From Catelliglobosispora koreensis DSM 44566 (GTDB taxonomy: Bacteria; Actinomycetota; Actinomycetes; Mycobacteriales; Micromonosporaceae): 64,000 nucleotides of DNA. Numbering within the stretch: position 1 is the first letter of the stretch; each line of letters opens with the position of its first letter. This document shows positions 45,115 through 53,766 of this stretch, one piece after another. The notes beneath the pieces were generated by a model. That model was not told where the DNA came from. It saw only the letters and a program-made list of their open reading frames with translations, and did no database searches. The DNA is taken from positions 1 to 64,000 of the forward strand of contig NZ_KB903253.1 of NCBI RefSeq assembly GCF_000379685.1, read 5' to 3'. The position numbers and the translations under genes are program-made.

Positions 45115-46011
45115 CTAGGGCAGCACGAGCGTGACCAGCACCGCCCGGTGATCGCTGCCGGGCACCTCGAAGATCTCCACGTCCTTGATCCCGATCCGGC
45201 GGTCCGCCAGGACCCGGTCGAGCGTCACCGGCGGGATGTTGTCGCCGTCATACGGCCCCCACGTCCCGGTCCACCCCTTGCCCACGACGGCCGCCGCGTC
45301 CCGGTAACCCGAGCGCACGAGGTTGCGCATGACCGCGTGGTCGAGCGTGGCGTTGAAGTCGCCCGCCAGGATCCACATCGGACCGTCCGGCTCAGCTCGC
45401 TGCTGCCTCCGGAAGCTCTCCAGCCACGGCTCGACCCGGCTCTGCTCCGATGGGGCGACCGTGTGCACCGACTGCAGCATCACGTTTGCCCCCGGCAACT
45501 CCGCCGTGATCTGCCCGAACATCATCGGGTTCGGCCGGAACTCGTGTCCCTTCAACGTCAGCCGGCTGTAGATCCCGACCTCGCCACCCTTGACGTGATA
45601 AGGAAAATGCGGCTCTAACTTTTCCGCGAACGCAGGCACGAGTTCCTGAACCATCACGACATCCGCTTGCGTGCTCAGCTCCAGCACCCGGCCGAAATCC
45701 GCGTGCCCAAACAGAATGTTGACGGTCAGCACTTTTAGCTCCCGTCCCTTGGCTCCCGCGAGCGGATCGCTATCTTCCAGTCCCCGTGGCAGCACACAAA
45801 CCGTGAGCAGAACCGTGATGACACCAGCCGCGATCACCGCGTCCCACCGTCGCCATAGGACGGTCAGCCCCCACGGGATCAGCGAAAGCACCGCTACATA
45901 TGGGGTGAACGCGATGAGCTGAACCGCCGGATACCACGAATCCCACCCCGCGATCCGCACGAGCGCCCACATCCCCGCTGGCGCAACAACAACCCATCGC
46001 ATCCACCGCAT
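45115..46011 (-). CDS. Membrane-anchored endonuclease/exonuclease/phosphatase family protein
   Basis: A 298-residue protein. Three hydrophobic helices fill about residues 5-80. The C-terminal 210 residues are an EEP-fold domain: KVLTVNIL, VVMVQEL (metal-binding Glu), AGDFNATLDH and a final SDHRAVLV. It may cut a lipid- or nucleotide-linked phosphoester outside the cell. The ATG at 46011 is preferred over an upstream one at 46035, because the latter would overlap a terminator hairpin. It follows the amidotransferase by 10 bases on the same strand. Confidence 0.85.
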   Translation of the reverse strand: MRWMRWVVVAPAGMWALVRIAGWDSWYPAVQLIAFTPYVAVLSLIPWGLTVLWRRWDAVIAAGVITVLLTVCVLPRGLEDSDPLAGAKGRELKVLTVNILFGHADFGRVLELSTQADVVMVQELVPAFAEKLEPHFPYHVKGGEVGIYSRLTLKGHEFRPNPMMFGQITAELPGANVMLQSVHTVAPSEQSRVEPWLESFRRQQRAEPDGPMWILAGDFNATLDHAVMRNLVRSGYRDAAAVVGKGWTGTWGPYDGDNIPPVTLDRVLADRRIGIKDVEIFEVPGSDHRAVLVTLVLP

Positions 46012-46025
46012 GCGCTCAAAAGTAA

Positions 46026-46053
46026 ACGGGCACATCGTTGAAGATGTGCCCGT
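46026..46053 (-). terminator. Rho-independent terminator after the coiled-coil gene
   Basis: ACGGGCACATC (46026-46036) pairs perfectly with 46043-46053 across a GTTGAA loop, and the minus strand then runs into TTTACTTTTG. It lies 19 bases after the coiled-coil gene's stop. Confidence 0.8.
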
Positions 46054-46072
46054 CGTGTGCAGATCCCGTGCT

Positions 46073-46534
46073 TTACTCCTGGTCGGTCGTCAGCTCATTC
46101 TTGATGGCGAAGCTCAGCACCCGCTCGACTTGAGCGATCAAACCCTGCATCTCGCCTAGAATCATCTGCTGCCCAGACTCAAGCCGCGCCTGCCCTGCTT
46201 TCAGCTCATCGTGGCCGGTGTCCAGCTTGTCGAGCCGCTTGAGCATCGTGACCTGAAGGCGGTTGATGTCGTCGAGTTGTTTCCCGTGGCTGGTCTGCCC
46301 CAACTCCAGGAATCTCAACCTGCTATCGATCTTCGCCGTCCGAGTGTCGATATTGGCCAAGGCCACATCGATCGTTTCGAACTGCCGACCTGCCGCCTCC
46401 CACTTTCTGTCGACCGCATCGAAACGCTCGCTGACTTCACCGAAGCGCTCTTCGGTCCAAGCAGCGTGATGGGCGAGAGTGACGTTTAGCCCGCTGATCG
46501 CGAGAGCCAGTGAATCCTTGTCTCCCTTGACCAC
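46073..46534 (-). CDS. Coiled-coil protein of unknown function
   Basis: A 153-residue protein, nearly all helix, with long heptad-like stretches from about residue 30 to the end (FETIDVALANIDTRTAKIDS, LKAGQARLESGQQMILGEM). There is no signal peptide or membrane segment. I do not recognise a family beyond small actinobacterial coiled-coil proteins. A GTG start follows GAGG by five bases. The gene stands alone with a terminator after it and is divergent from the murein endopeptidase gene. Confidence 0.75.
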   Translation of the reverse strand: MVKGDKDSLALAISGLNVTLAHHAAWTEERFGEVSERFDAVDRKWEAAGRQFETIDVALANIDTRTAKIDSRLRFLELGQTSHGKQLDDINRLQVTMLKRLDKLDTGHDELKAGQARLESGQQMILGEMQGLIAQVERVLSFAIKNELTTDQE

Positions 46535-46693
46535 CAGCGCCTCGATTTCTTCCGGTCTGACTTTTGCATGGTTGCCCTCTCTTAAGGATCAGAGTGGGCC
46601 CGCGAAACCTCCGCAAGCTTAATCAATCAAGTTCCACTCACGCAAGGTCGGTAACCATTTACATCCTCTTTGGACGATGTGAAAATTTGTGCC

Positions 46694-47662
46694 ATGAGAA
46701 TCGCCGCCCGTTTATCCGTTGCGCTCGCTTTATTAGCTAGCGCAACGCTTTTGAACTCATCCCCGGCGCTGGCCTACGCCAACGCGTTCTTCCACACGCA
46801 GAACAGCGGCAATCGCGGCGCCGACGTTCTGGCCATTCAGCACCTGCTCGCCCACCATGGCCAGGCGACCGCGCTCACGTCCACCTTCGACTCCGGCACG
46901 GTCACCAAGGTCAAAGCGTTCCAGACGGCGAAAGGCCTTGGCTCAGACGGCATCGTCGGCCCTGCCACCTGGGGCGCCCTCGTCCCAACCATCCAGCAGG
47001 GCAGCTCGGCCAGCAACGCGGTCAAAGCGTTGCAGGTGCAGCTGAACGCCAAACGTAATCTCAGCCTGCCCGTTGACGGTGTGTTCAGTGCGGCTGTCAC
47101 GACCGCGGTGCGCAACTTCCAAAGCCATGCGGGCATTGGCGTTGACGGCATCGTCGGCCCGGTCAGCTGGCGCAATCTAGTCTGGCACTACGACTATCCC
47201 TCGTTTGCCAACATGTGCGATCAGGACCCGGACAGCAACGGCACCGCCAACTGGGGCACCGCCGCCGCGATCGGGCAACTGGAAAAGGCGGTCGCCGACT
47301 TCGCGACCACGGGACAGGGCAAAGTTCCGTTGGGCGACATCGGGTTTGAGCACGGTGGCGACATCCCCGGGCACGCGAGCCACGAAGTCGGCCTCGATGT
47401 TGACCTGTGGCCGATCCGCACCGACAACGCACAGTGCACGGCTGGCCGGATCACATGGCAGTCCAGCACCTATGACCGCGCCGCGACACGGACGCTGGTG
47501 CAGCAGATCAAAGCCGCCGCACCGGGCCACATCGTCGTCGTCTGGTTCAACGACCCCACGCTCATCAGCGAGGGCCTAACGCAGCAGCTGTCCAACCACG
47601 ACAATCACTTGCACGTGCGCTACTGCGAGCGAATCCACCCCAACTCGCTCTACGACTGCTAG
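46694..47662 (+). CDS. Secreted murein endopeptidase with two peptidoglycan-binding domains
   Basis: A 322-residue exported protein. Signal peptide 1-27 (cleavage after ALA). Two PG_binding_1 repeats follow at about 35-95 (VLAIQHLLAHHG, DGIVGPATWG) and about 100-160. The C-terminal domain (about 170-322) resembles penicillin-insensitive murein endopeptidase (MepA-like): zinc ligands are likely His in HASHEVGLDVDLW and NHDNHLHVRYC, with acidic Asp/Gly in GLDVD. It probably cuts cross-links in the cell wall. Four Cys suggest disulfides. It has its own promoter and stands alone. Confidence 0.88.
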   Translation: MRIAARLSVALALLASATLLNSSPALAYANAFFHTQNSGNRGADVLAIQHLLAHHGQATALTSTFDSGTVTKVKAFQTAKGLGSDGIVGPATWGALVPTIQQGSSASNAVKALQVQLNAKRNLSLPVDGVFSAAVTTAVRNFQSHAGIGVDGIVGPVSWRNLVWHYDYPSFANMCDQDPDSNGTANWGTAAAIGQLEKAVADFATTGQGKVPLGDIGFEHGGDIPGHASHEVGLDVDLWPIRTDNAQCTAGRITWQSSTYDRAATRTLVQQIKAAAPGHIVVVWFNDPTLISEGLTQQLSNHDNHLHVRYCERIHPNSLYDC

Positions 47663-47708
47663 TCCCCCGGGCGCGGCCGGGCCTCGGCCGTGCCCGGCGT
47701 CAGCTCGC

Positions 47709-48853
47709 TTAAGGTGGCTCGGGACCCACGTGATAGATCCTGCTGCGCGGACTGGTCCACGTGAAGCGGCCAGGAGCAGTTTGTGTCAGCTGCCATCTGC
47801 CGCAATCCTTGGCGTGGTGGTGATACTCGCACAGCGCTCCGAGGTTGTCGTGCTGCGTTGGGCCTCCGTCGGTGTGGCGGATGGTGTGGTCGATTTGGCT
47901 TCGCCTAGCGGGCATGAGGCAGCCCGGCGCACGGCATGTTCTGTCCCGTAGCCGAATCCACCGCTGCGACGCACTGTTCGCGAAGCGGTCCACTGGGTCT
48001 TGTTTCGGTGGCCTTGCGCGGGTGAGGCCCTGCAGGAGAAGCGAGCCATCGCCTCCGCGAACCGCGAATTACCATTGAGCATCGCGGTGCGATCGCGCAA
48101 TCTGGCGGGCGATGTCAGCAGCGACTGGCCCAAACGAGCCGAGTTTGCCGGGGTTTTTGTTAAGCCCGGCAAGAGTTTCCACGCTGACCTCAAGCTGGAT
48201 AACACCAGCTGGTGCGCTGGAGTGCTTACCCTCCAGGAGTTCCAGGAACACGTCGGCACGAATCTGCTCCAGCGTCCCGCCTGTGGCGGTGCCAGCGGCG
48301 TGGCGGGCTCGGGCGATGGCGCCGATGCGTGCGAACGCCGCGCTCGCGCGGGCGGCATCGAGCCCGAAGGCCGTCAAGGCAGCGATGCCGTCATCGGCCG
48401 CGTGTAGCTGAACGCTGCGTGACGCTTCCGCTTGCTTGCGCCGAGCTGTGACGTAAGCGGGGTCCGCAGCCAAAGCCTTACGCCGCAGCATGTCCCGCAA
48501 CTGCCCGGTGGTCTTCTCGGGCGCGACCGGCAACACGCTCGCCGCGATCCGGCGGGCAGCCGAAACCTCCAAAGCCGATAGCACCTCCACAAAAGACCCG
48601 TGCCCGCGCAAGGTCGATGTCGGCATGAGACAAAAGCCGCCAGCACATCCGGCAGACGCTCGCAAAGCTCCGCGGCCAGCCGCACCTGGGTCTGAGCCGC
48701 GAACCGCGTCAGGCCCAGCAAACACGCCAGCTCCATCGGCGCGAACTCCGGCACCGGCGCTTCGCGGCTCATCTCGTGAATGAGGGCAAGCTGGCGACCT
48801 ATTGCGGCAGAAGCGATCCGTCCCTCCACCACGATCCGCTCAGCGACATCCAC
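47709..48853 (-). pseudogene. Broken DUF222-HNH endonuclease gene
   Basis: The gene reads in pieces. The N-terminal frame (from 48853) gives the DUF222 start (MDVAERIVVEGRIASAA). At about 48622-48636 the frame shifts into one coding ADIDLARARVF, then at the A/T run 48591-48594 (TTTT in the gene) it shifts again to VEVLSALEVS. A third lesion is an in-frame TAA at 48069-48071. Downstream the HNH motif is intact (CRAPGCLMPARRSQIDHT, HDNLGALCEYHHH). Three lesions mean it is not functional. DUF222-HNH genes are often mobile (REP13E12 type in mycobacteria). Confidence 0.85.
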
Positions 48854-48898
48854 ACCCCAAACACTAGAACACCAGTGCGACAGAATAGAAGATGCGGC

Positions 48899-50212
48899 TT
48901 ACCGCAACACAGCCCGGCTCCGCTTACGCCACCACAAAATGACGGCCACAACGAACGGCGCCAGGCAAACCGAAGTGGACACGATCGCCCAGGCCGGCCA
49001 GATGCCGCGGTCAGGGCTCGTGCTGTGGCGGATGCCAATGCCGTCAAGCAATCCAGTCGCTAGCTGAACGTCGCCCACGGCAAGGTCGTCGCGCGGCCCG
49101 ACAGCGAAACGGCTGACGATCTCGCGGCTGCCCGTCAAGACATTCACTTCGACGATCAGATTCGACGTCGTCCCGTCCACGTCACCGCCGCTGACCAACA
49201 TCGACGTCGGGGAGCGCCAGCCCAGCAAAGCATCGCCCCACGCCGCCGGAACGATTCCCTTGGCTGGCACCGGCGCCGGCCCTTGTCCAGCCTTGCCTGC
49301 CGTGTCAAGGAAGACGTAGGACGGATCGCCCGCCCATATGCTCTGGCCCTCATAGCGGTCCGGCTCGCGGGAGATCACCACCAGCCACTTGCCGTCAGGC
49401 GACCAGGAATTGGCTCCCGCCAGGCTGCTTCGCGGCGGGGTGACGATACGCCGCGCGATTGTCCCGTCGAGACGTGCGATCAGCAATTCGTCTCGGTCTG
49501 GGTAGCCCTCGTCGAAAGCGATTTCGGTCCCGTCCGGGGAAAACGCCGCGACTGACACATCCTTGGTCCCGACTTGTGTGCGCTGCCCGGTGCTCAGATC
49601 CAGCAGCGCCAAAATACCTTGTGAACCCCGGGAATCCGCGACGGTGTAGGCGACCAGCCGCTCATCGGGCGAAATAGCCAGAGGCTTGACATATCTTCCC
49701 GCGGCGCCTGGGTATTCGCGCCGCGCCCCCGTGAGCAGATCCACCAAGGCCATACTCGTGCCCCCGATCACCAGCTTCGTCCCTGAAGCACTCAGCCGGG
49801 TATCAACCAGGCCGCTGTCGACTTCGGGGACCTCGATCTCGCGGTACCGGTCGCCTTCCGCGCTCGCCAAAATCAGCTGCCCAAAAGTGAAGTCCTCATG
49901 GCCAGAACCGTTGAAGTAGGCAGCGATCGCGCGGCCGAACTTTCCGCCGGTCTCACCTTGCACGTGAGAAAAAGCGGGAAATCTATCCGGCAGCGTCGGC
50001 TCGCCGCCCGCCGCCGGCTGCTGGCCACCACCGGGCCATGACACCAGGCCCACCGCGAGAATCAGCACCACCGCGGCCGCGGCCATGACAGGCACCAGCC
50101 AAGATTTGCGGGTACCAGGTGAGTTCGTCACCATAGCGGCCGACGGATCGGGCCGGACTGGCACGCTGCCCGCGATCTCACGCAATGCGTCACGGATTCG
50201 TTGCTCGCTCAC
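48899..50212 (-). CDS. Membrane-anchored beta-propeller (TolB/WD40-like) protein, possible sigma partner
   Basis: A 437-residue protein. A cytoplasmic N-terminal segment of about 40 residues is followed by one transmembrane helix (about 42-62), a large outer domain with propeller-like repeats (AFSPDGTEIAFDE, SWSPDGKWLVVIS), and a second helix near the C-terminus (about 410-430). Its GTG overlaps the stop of the sigma factor gene (GTGA), so the two are coupled. That context suggests it senses something outside and may control the sigma factor, although no zinc-binding anti-sigma domain is visible. The link is inference. Confidence 0.82.
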   Translation of the reverse strand: MSEQRIRDALREIAGSVPVRPDPSAAMVTNSPGTRKSWLVPVMAAAAVVLILAVGLVSWPGGGQQPAAGGEPTLPDRFPAFSHVQGETGGKFGRAIAAYFNGSGHEDFTFGQLILASAEGDRYREIEVPEVDSGLVDTRLSASGTKLVIGGTSMALVDLLTGARREYPGAAGRYVKPLAISPDERLVAYTVADSRGSQGILALLDLSTGQRTQVGTKDVSVAAFSPDGTEIAFDEGYPDRDELLIARLDGTIARRIVTPPRSSLAGANSWSPDGKWLVVISREPDRYEGQSIWAGDPSYVFLDTAGKAGQGPAPVPAKGIVPAAWGDALLGWRSPTSMLVSGGDVDGTTSNLIVEVNVLTGSREIVSRFAVGPRDDLAVGDVQLATGLLDGIGIRHSTSPDRGIWPAWAIVSTSVCLAPFVVAVILWWRKRSRAVLR

Positions 50213-50685
50213 CGCAGGTGCTCCTTCATCACGTTCAGACCGCGGTGCAGCAACGATTTCACCGTGCCGGGACGGCACTGCATGGCTGCGGCGATGTCCG
50301 CGTCGGACAGATCGAGGTAGTAGCGCAGGAACACGGCGGCCCGGTGCCGCGGCCGCAGTTGTGCCAGGGCCTTGCGGACCGCCACGGCGTCCGGCCCGAG
50401 GGGAACCTCCACGGTCACCGGTTCGGGGCGGGCGTGTTTTCGTTCCAGCACACGGCGGCGAACCCAGGACGTGCACCGGTTCACGGTGGCCCGGCGCAGC
50501 CAGGCGGCCGGATCGGACACTTGCGCGCGGCGCCGGTACAAGTCGGCGAAGACGTCCTGCACCAGGTCTTCAGCCGACGCCGTCCCGCCGGTCGTGACGA
50601 ATGCCAGCCGGACAAGGCTCGCGAATTGGTCTTCGTAGACCGCACAGAACCATGCGTCGTCACGCACGTCCACGGGCTGGGTCAT
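50209..50685 (-). CDS. SigE-family RNA polymerase sigma factor (ECF)
   Basis: A 158-residue extracytoplasmic-function sigma factor with region 2 (about 12-75; EDLVQDVFADLYRR) and region 4 (about 105-155; ALAQLRPRHRAAVFLRYYLDLS and GTVKSLLHRGLNVM, the helix-turn-helix). It resembles the actinobacterial SigE family, short and without an obvious zinc anti-sigma gene beside it. The ATG at 50685 was used; a GTG at 50691 is possible. The next gene overlaps by four bases and is the likely sensor. Confidence 0.9.
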   Translation of the reverse strand: MTQPVDVRDDAWFCAVYEDQFASLVRLAFVTTGGTASAEDLVQDVFADLYRRRAQVSDPAAWLRRATVNRCTSWVRRRVLERKHARPEPVTVEVPLGPDAVAVRKALAQLRPRHRAAVFLRYYLDLSDADIAAAMQCRPGTVKSLLHRGLNVMKEHLR

Positions 50686-50752
50686 GGTCACAAACGGTAT
50701 AGGCGCATACCTCGCCCGATTGGTTGCAGGTGAGTTTCGAATGAAATGAGAA

Positions 50753-50786
50753 CCCCGGTGCGGCAAGGAAGGCGACCGCACCGGGG
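50753..50786 (-). terminator. Rho-independent terminator of cimA
   Basis: CCCCGGTGCGG (50753-50763) pairs perfectly with 50776-50786 across a 12-base loop, eight bases after the cimA stop. On the minus strand TTCTCATTTCATT follows. Confidence 0.8.
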
Positions 50787-50793
50787 ACGCTTG

Positions 50794-52353
50794 TTACACC
50801 TTCGCTTTGGCCAATCCGTAACTGAGCGCGTCGACGAGCGCGTGCCAGCTGGCTTCCACCACGTTCTCGTGGACCCCCACCGTCGTCCAGTCGCGCCCGT
50901 GCTCGTCGACCGTTTCCACGAGCACGCGCGTGATCGCGTCGGTTCCGTGCGAGCCAGCCAGGATGCGCACCTTGTAGTCGGCTAGCTCCAAACCGGACAG
51001 CTGCGGATAGTGCCGCGTAAGCGAGTGGCGCAGGGCTTGGTCGAGCGCGTTGACCGGGCCGTTTCCTTCCGCCGTCGCGATAACGCGCTCACCTCGTACC
51101 CTCATCTTGACCGTGGCCTCTGAAACGACGGCCCCGTCCTCTCGATGCTCCACGAGCACCCGGTAGCTCTCCAATGTGAACGGTGTCGTTTGCTCACCGA
51201 GCGCGGAGCGCACCATCAGCTCGAAGGAGGCGTCGGCCGCTTCAAACGACCAGCCTTGTGCCTCAAGGTCTTTGACCTTCTTCGTCACCGACGAAAGCAC
51301 CTCTGGCTGACCGGCCAGGTCCAGGCCGAGCTCACGGCTCTTGAGCTCGATGCTGGCCCGGCCGGCCATCTCGGTGACGAGAATGGTCATGCCGTTGCCG
51401 ACGACAGCCGGATCTATGTGGTTATAGAGGGCTGGGTCGACTTTGATAGCGCTCGCGTGCAGTCCCGCCTTGTGGGCGAAAGCGGCCTTCCCGACGTAGG
51501 CCTGGTGGGTGTCGGGAGCGATGTTCGCTATCTCGGCGATGGCATGTGCGACATGTGCCATCTGTTCCAGACAGCCGTCCGGTAGGACGGTCATGCCGAG
51601 TTTGAGTTGCAGGTTCGCCACGACCGCGAAGATGTCGGCGTTGCCGGGGCGTTCCCCGTAGCCGTTCGCGGTGCCCTGCACGTGCCGAACTCCGGCTTCG
51701 ACGGCGGCGAGCGTGTTCGCGACGGCGCACGCGGTGTCGTTTTGGGCGTGCATGCCCAGCAGCGCTGGGTCTATGCCAAGTTCGGTGATGGCCTTGCCGA
51801 CGTGTGAGGGCAGCATGCCCCCGTTGGTGTCACACAGGACAACCCGCTCCGCGCCCGCGTCGAGTGCCGTTCGCACGACGCTGCGCGCGTAGTCAGGGTC
51901 ATAGCGGAAGCCATCGAAGAAGTGTTCACAGTCGATGAAGACGCGGCGGCCCCGTTCGAGGAAGAACCGCACGCTGTCACGCACCATCGCGAGGTTCTCC
52001 TCGCCCGTGGTGCGCAGCGCCCGCTCGACATGACGAATGTCGGACTTGGCGACGAGACAGACCACGCTTGTCTCAGCGTCCAGCAGACCTTGGATCTGCG
52101 GATCCTCCTCGGCCTTCACACCCGCCTTGCGCGTGGCCCCAAACGCGACGAGCACCGCGTGCTTGAAGTCAATTTCCTCCCGGGCTCGGCGGAAGAACTC
52201 GGTGTCTTTCGGCACCGCTCCGGGCCAGCCGCCCTCAATGAAGCCCACCCCGAATTGGTCAAGCAGGCGCGCGACAGCGAGCTTGTCGGCGACTGAGTAG
52301 GTCAGCCCCTCGCGTTGCGCCCCATCGCGCAGAGTCGTATCGAAGATTTGCAT
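50794..52353 (-). CDS. cimA: Citramalate synthase
   Basis: A 519-residue enzyme of the LeuA/CimA family, condensing pyruvate with acetyl-CoA to (R)-citramalate, a threonine-independent route to isoleucine. The N-terminal HMGL-like barrel has FDTTLRDGAQREGLTYS. ALLGMHAQNDTACAVANTLAA and HVQGTANGYGERPGNADI are the family motifs. The C-terminal LeuA regulatory domain (about 390-519) senses an amino acid. ATG at 52353 has AAGGAG six bases upstream. It is preceded by a leader peptide and attenuator. The citramalate versus isopropylmalate call rests on resemblance by eye. Confidence 0.88.
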   Translation of the reverse strand: MQIFDTTLRDGAQREGLTYSVADKLAVARLLDQFGVGFIEGGWPGAVPKDTEFFRRAREEIDFKHAVLVAFGATRKAGVKAEEDPQIQGLLDAETSVVCLVAKSDIRHVERALRTTGEENLAMVRDSVRFFLERGRRVFIDCEHFFDGFRYDPDYARSVVRTALDAGAERVVLCDTNGGMLPSHVGKAITELGIDPALLGMHAQNDTACAVANTLAAVEAGVRHVQGTANGYGERPGNADIFAVVANLQLKLGMTVLPDGCLEQMAHVAHAIAEIANIAPDTHQAYVGKAAFAHKAGLHASAIKVDPALYNHIDPAVVGNGMTILVTEMAGRASIELKSRELGLDLAGQPEVLSSVTKKVKDLEAQGWSFEAADASFELMVRSALGEQTTPFTLESYRVLVEHREDGAVVSEATVKMRVRGERVIATAEGNGPVNALDQALRHSLTRHYPQLSGLELADYKVRILAGSHGTDAITRVLVETVDEHGRDWTTVGVHENVVEASWHALVDALSYGLAKAKV

Positions 52354-52377
52354 CCCATGCTCCTTGGAAAACAAGAA

Positions 52378-52401
52378 GACCTCCTGCGGATGCAGGAGGT
52401 C
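52378..52401 (-). terminator. Attenuator hairpin before cimA
   Basis: On the minus strand GACCTCCTGC-ATCC-GCAGGAGGTC is a perfect 10-bp stem, followed by TTCTTGTTTT. It lies between the leader peptide and cimA, about 25 bases before the cimA start. Confidence 0.85.
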
Positions 52402-52431
52402 TGCGCGTCGGCGGGGAGGCGGGCCGGCGCG

Positions 52432-52461
52432 CTAGGTGCCAATAATCAGCACGAAGCTCAT
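52432..52461 (-). CDS. Leader peptide MSFVLIIGT of the cimA attenuator
   Basis: A nine-codon open frame encodes MSFVLIIGT, containing one Val, one Leu and two adjacent Ile codons. It lies 30 bases before a terminator hairpin that precedes cimA, the arrangement of branched-chain amino acid attenuators. Ribosome stalling at the Ile/Val/Leu codons when the amino acids are scarce would favour read-through. No strong ribosome site is visible, only a GTGG tract nine bases upstream. Confidence 0.75.
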   Translation of the reverse strand: MSFVLIIGT

Positions 52462-52627
52462 CACGCCACCACTTAAGCACTCCATGCCAGTGGATGGAAA
52501 TCCCGTCCCACGGAGTAGGAAATGAGCGCTCGGGTGGCGAACCCCACAATTAATGAACCCGCAACCTCCGCGTGAAGATCGCTCGTTAATCTTGAGTCAT
52601 TCCAGATCATTCGTTGGAGGATTTACT

Positions 52628-53179
52628 GTGCTCAGCGTCGGCGAACACTTCCCGGCTTACGAACTGACCGCGTGCGTTTCTCTTGACCCGGAGAACGCAT
52701 TCGAGACGATCACGAACAAGTCTTACGAAGGCAAGTGGCGTGTCGTTTTCTTCTGGCCCAAAGACTTCACCTTCATCTGTCCCACCGAGATAGCCGAGTT
52801 CGGCCGTCTGAACGGCGACTTCGCCGACCGGGATTGTCAGGTGCTGGGCGTATCCACCGACAACGAATTCGTGCACTTCGCGTGGCGCAAGGACCACCCA
52901 GACCTGCGCGAGCTGCCCTTCCCCATGCTTTCCGACATCAAGCGCGAGCTCGCCACGGCCGCCGGTGTCCTCGGTGAGGATGGTGTCGCGCAGCGCGCCA
53001 CGTTCATCATCGACCCCAACAACGAAATCCAGTTCGCCATGGTGACCGCGGGTTCAGTGGGCCGCAACGTCTCTGAGGTCCTGCGGGTGCTCGACGCACT
53101 GCAGACCGACGAGCTGTGCCCCTGCAACTGGAACAAGGGCGGCGACACGCTGAACGCCAAAGCCCTCATGAGGGTCTGA
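52628..53179 (+). CDS. ahpC: Alkyl hydroperoxide reductase AhpC
   Basis: A 183-residue 2-Cys peroxiredoxin that reduces organic peroxides and peroxynitrite. The peroxidatic Cys51 lies in FFWPKDFTFICPTEI. Cys164 and Cys166 (ELCPCNW) form the C-terminal pair seen in mycobacterial AhpC, which is reduced by AhpD. The GTG at 52628 has GGAGG seven bases upstream. It overlaps ahpD by one base (TGATG). No oxyR gene is adjacent. It is divergent from the cimA leader. Confidence 0.95.
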   Translation: MLSVGEHFPAYELTACVSLDPENAFETITNKSYEGKWRVVFFWPKDFTFICPTEIAEFGRLNGDFADRDCQVLGVSTDNEFVHFAWRKDHPDLRELPFPMLSDIKRELATAAGVLGEDGVAQRATFIIDPNNEIQFAMVTAGSVGRNVSEVLRVLDALQTDELCPCNWNKGGDTLNAKALMRV

Positions 53180-53709
53180 TGGGGCTTGACGCGCTTAAGG
53201 CGCAGCTTCCTGACTATGCCCGCGACACCAAGCTCAACCTCGGCACGGTTCTTGGCACCTCGCCGCTGACCGAGCAGCAACTTTGGGGAACCGCGCTGGC
53301 CTGTGCCATCGCTGCCCGAAACCCGGTCGTGCTCCGGGAAATCGCCGCGGAGGCGGCCGATCACCTTAAGCCTGAAGCACTTCAGGCTGCCAAGGGTGCG
53401 GCCTCCATCATGGCGATGAACAACATTTATTACCGGTCGAAGCACCTCATCGGCGACGACGCTTACCAGTCGCTGCCGGCCCGGCTGCGGATGCAAATCA
53501 TCGGCAACCCGGGGGTAGACAAGGCTGACTTTGAGCTTTGGTGCCTGGCGGTTTCGGCCATCACCGGTTGTGGTGTCTGCCTGGAGTCCCATGAGAAGAC
53601 CCTCATGGGCGCCGGAGTGGGCCGTGAAGCGGTTCACGAGGCACTGCGCGTCGCGGCGGTTATCCATGCCGCGGCGGTAACTTTGGACGCCGAGGCTACC
53701 CTCGCCTGA
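53179..53709 (+). CDS. ahpD: Alkyl hydroperoxide reductase AhpD
   Basis: A 176-residue AhpD, the thiol carrier that re-reduces AhpC using lipoyl-Lys/lipoamide (linked to the SucB/Lpd system in mycobacteria). The active site is Cys131 and Cys134 (CGVCLESH) with His138. The ATG overlaps the ahpC stop, so the two are translationally coupled. A terminator hairpin follows. Its presence with LpdA and SucB in the window gives a plausible full electron path, although this is known from M. tuberculosis and not shown here. Confidence 0.95.
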   Translation: MGLDALKAQLPDYARDTKLNLGTVLGTSPLTEQQLWGTALACAIAARNPVVLREIAAEAADHLKPEALQAAKGAASIMAMNNIYYRSKHLIGDDAYQSLPARLRMQIIGNPGVDKADFELWCLAVSAITGCGVCLESHEKTLMGAGVGREAVHEALRVAAVIHAAAVTLDAEATLA

Positions 53710-53722
53710 CAGTCCGCATAGG

Positions 53723-53761
53723 AACGGCGCTCGCCCATAACCCCCGGTGGCGAGCGCCGTT
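53723..53761. terminator. Bidirectional terminator after ahpD
   Basis: AACGGCGCTCGCC (53723-53735) pairs perfectly with GGCGAGCGCCGTT (53749-53761) across a 13-base loop, with TCCTTTT following on the plus strand. It lies between two convergent genes. Confidence 0.85.
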
Positions 53762-53766
53762 TCCTT

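Noticed and set aside
47786-48358. A 190-codon open frame across the HNH region
   Set aside because: It is an alternative frame of the broken DUF222-HNH gene; the DUF222 and HNH motifs lie in the other frames.
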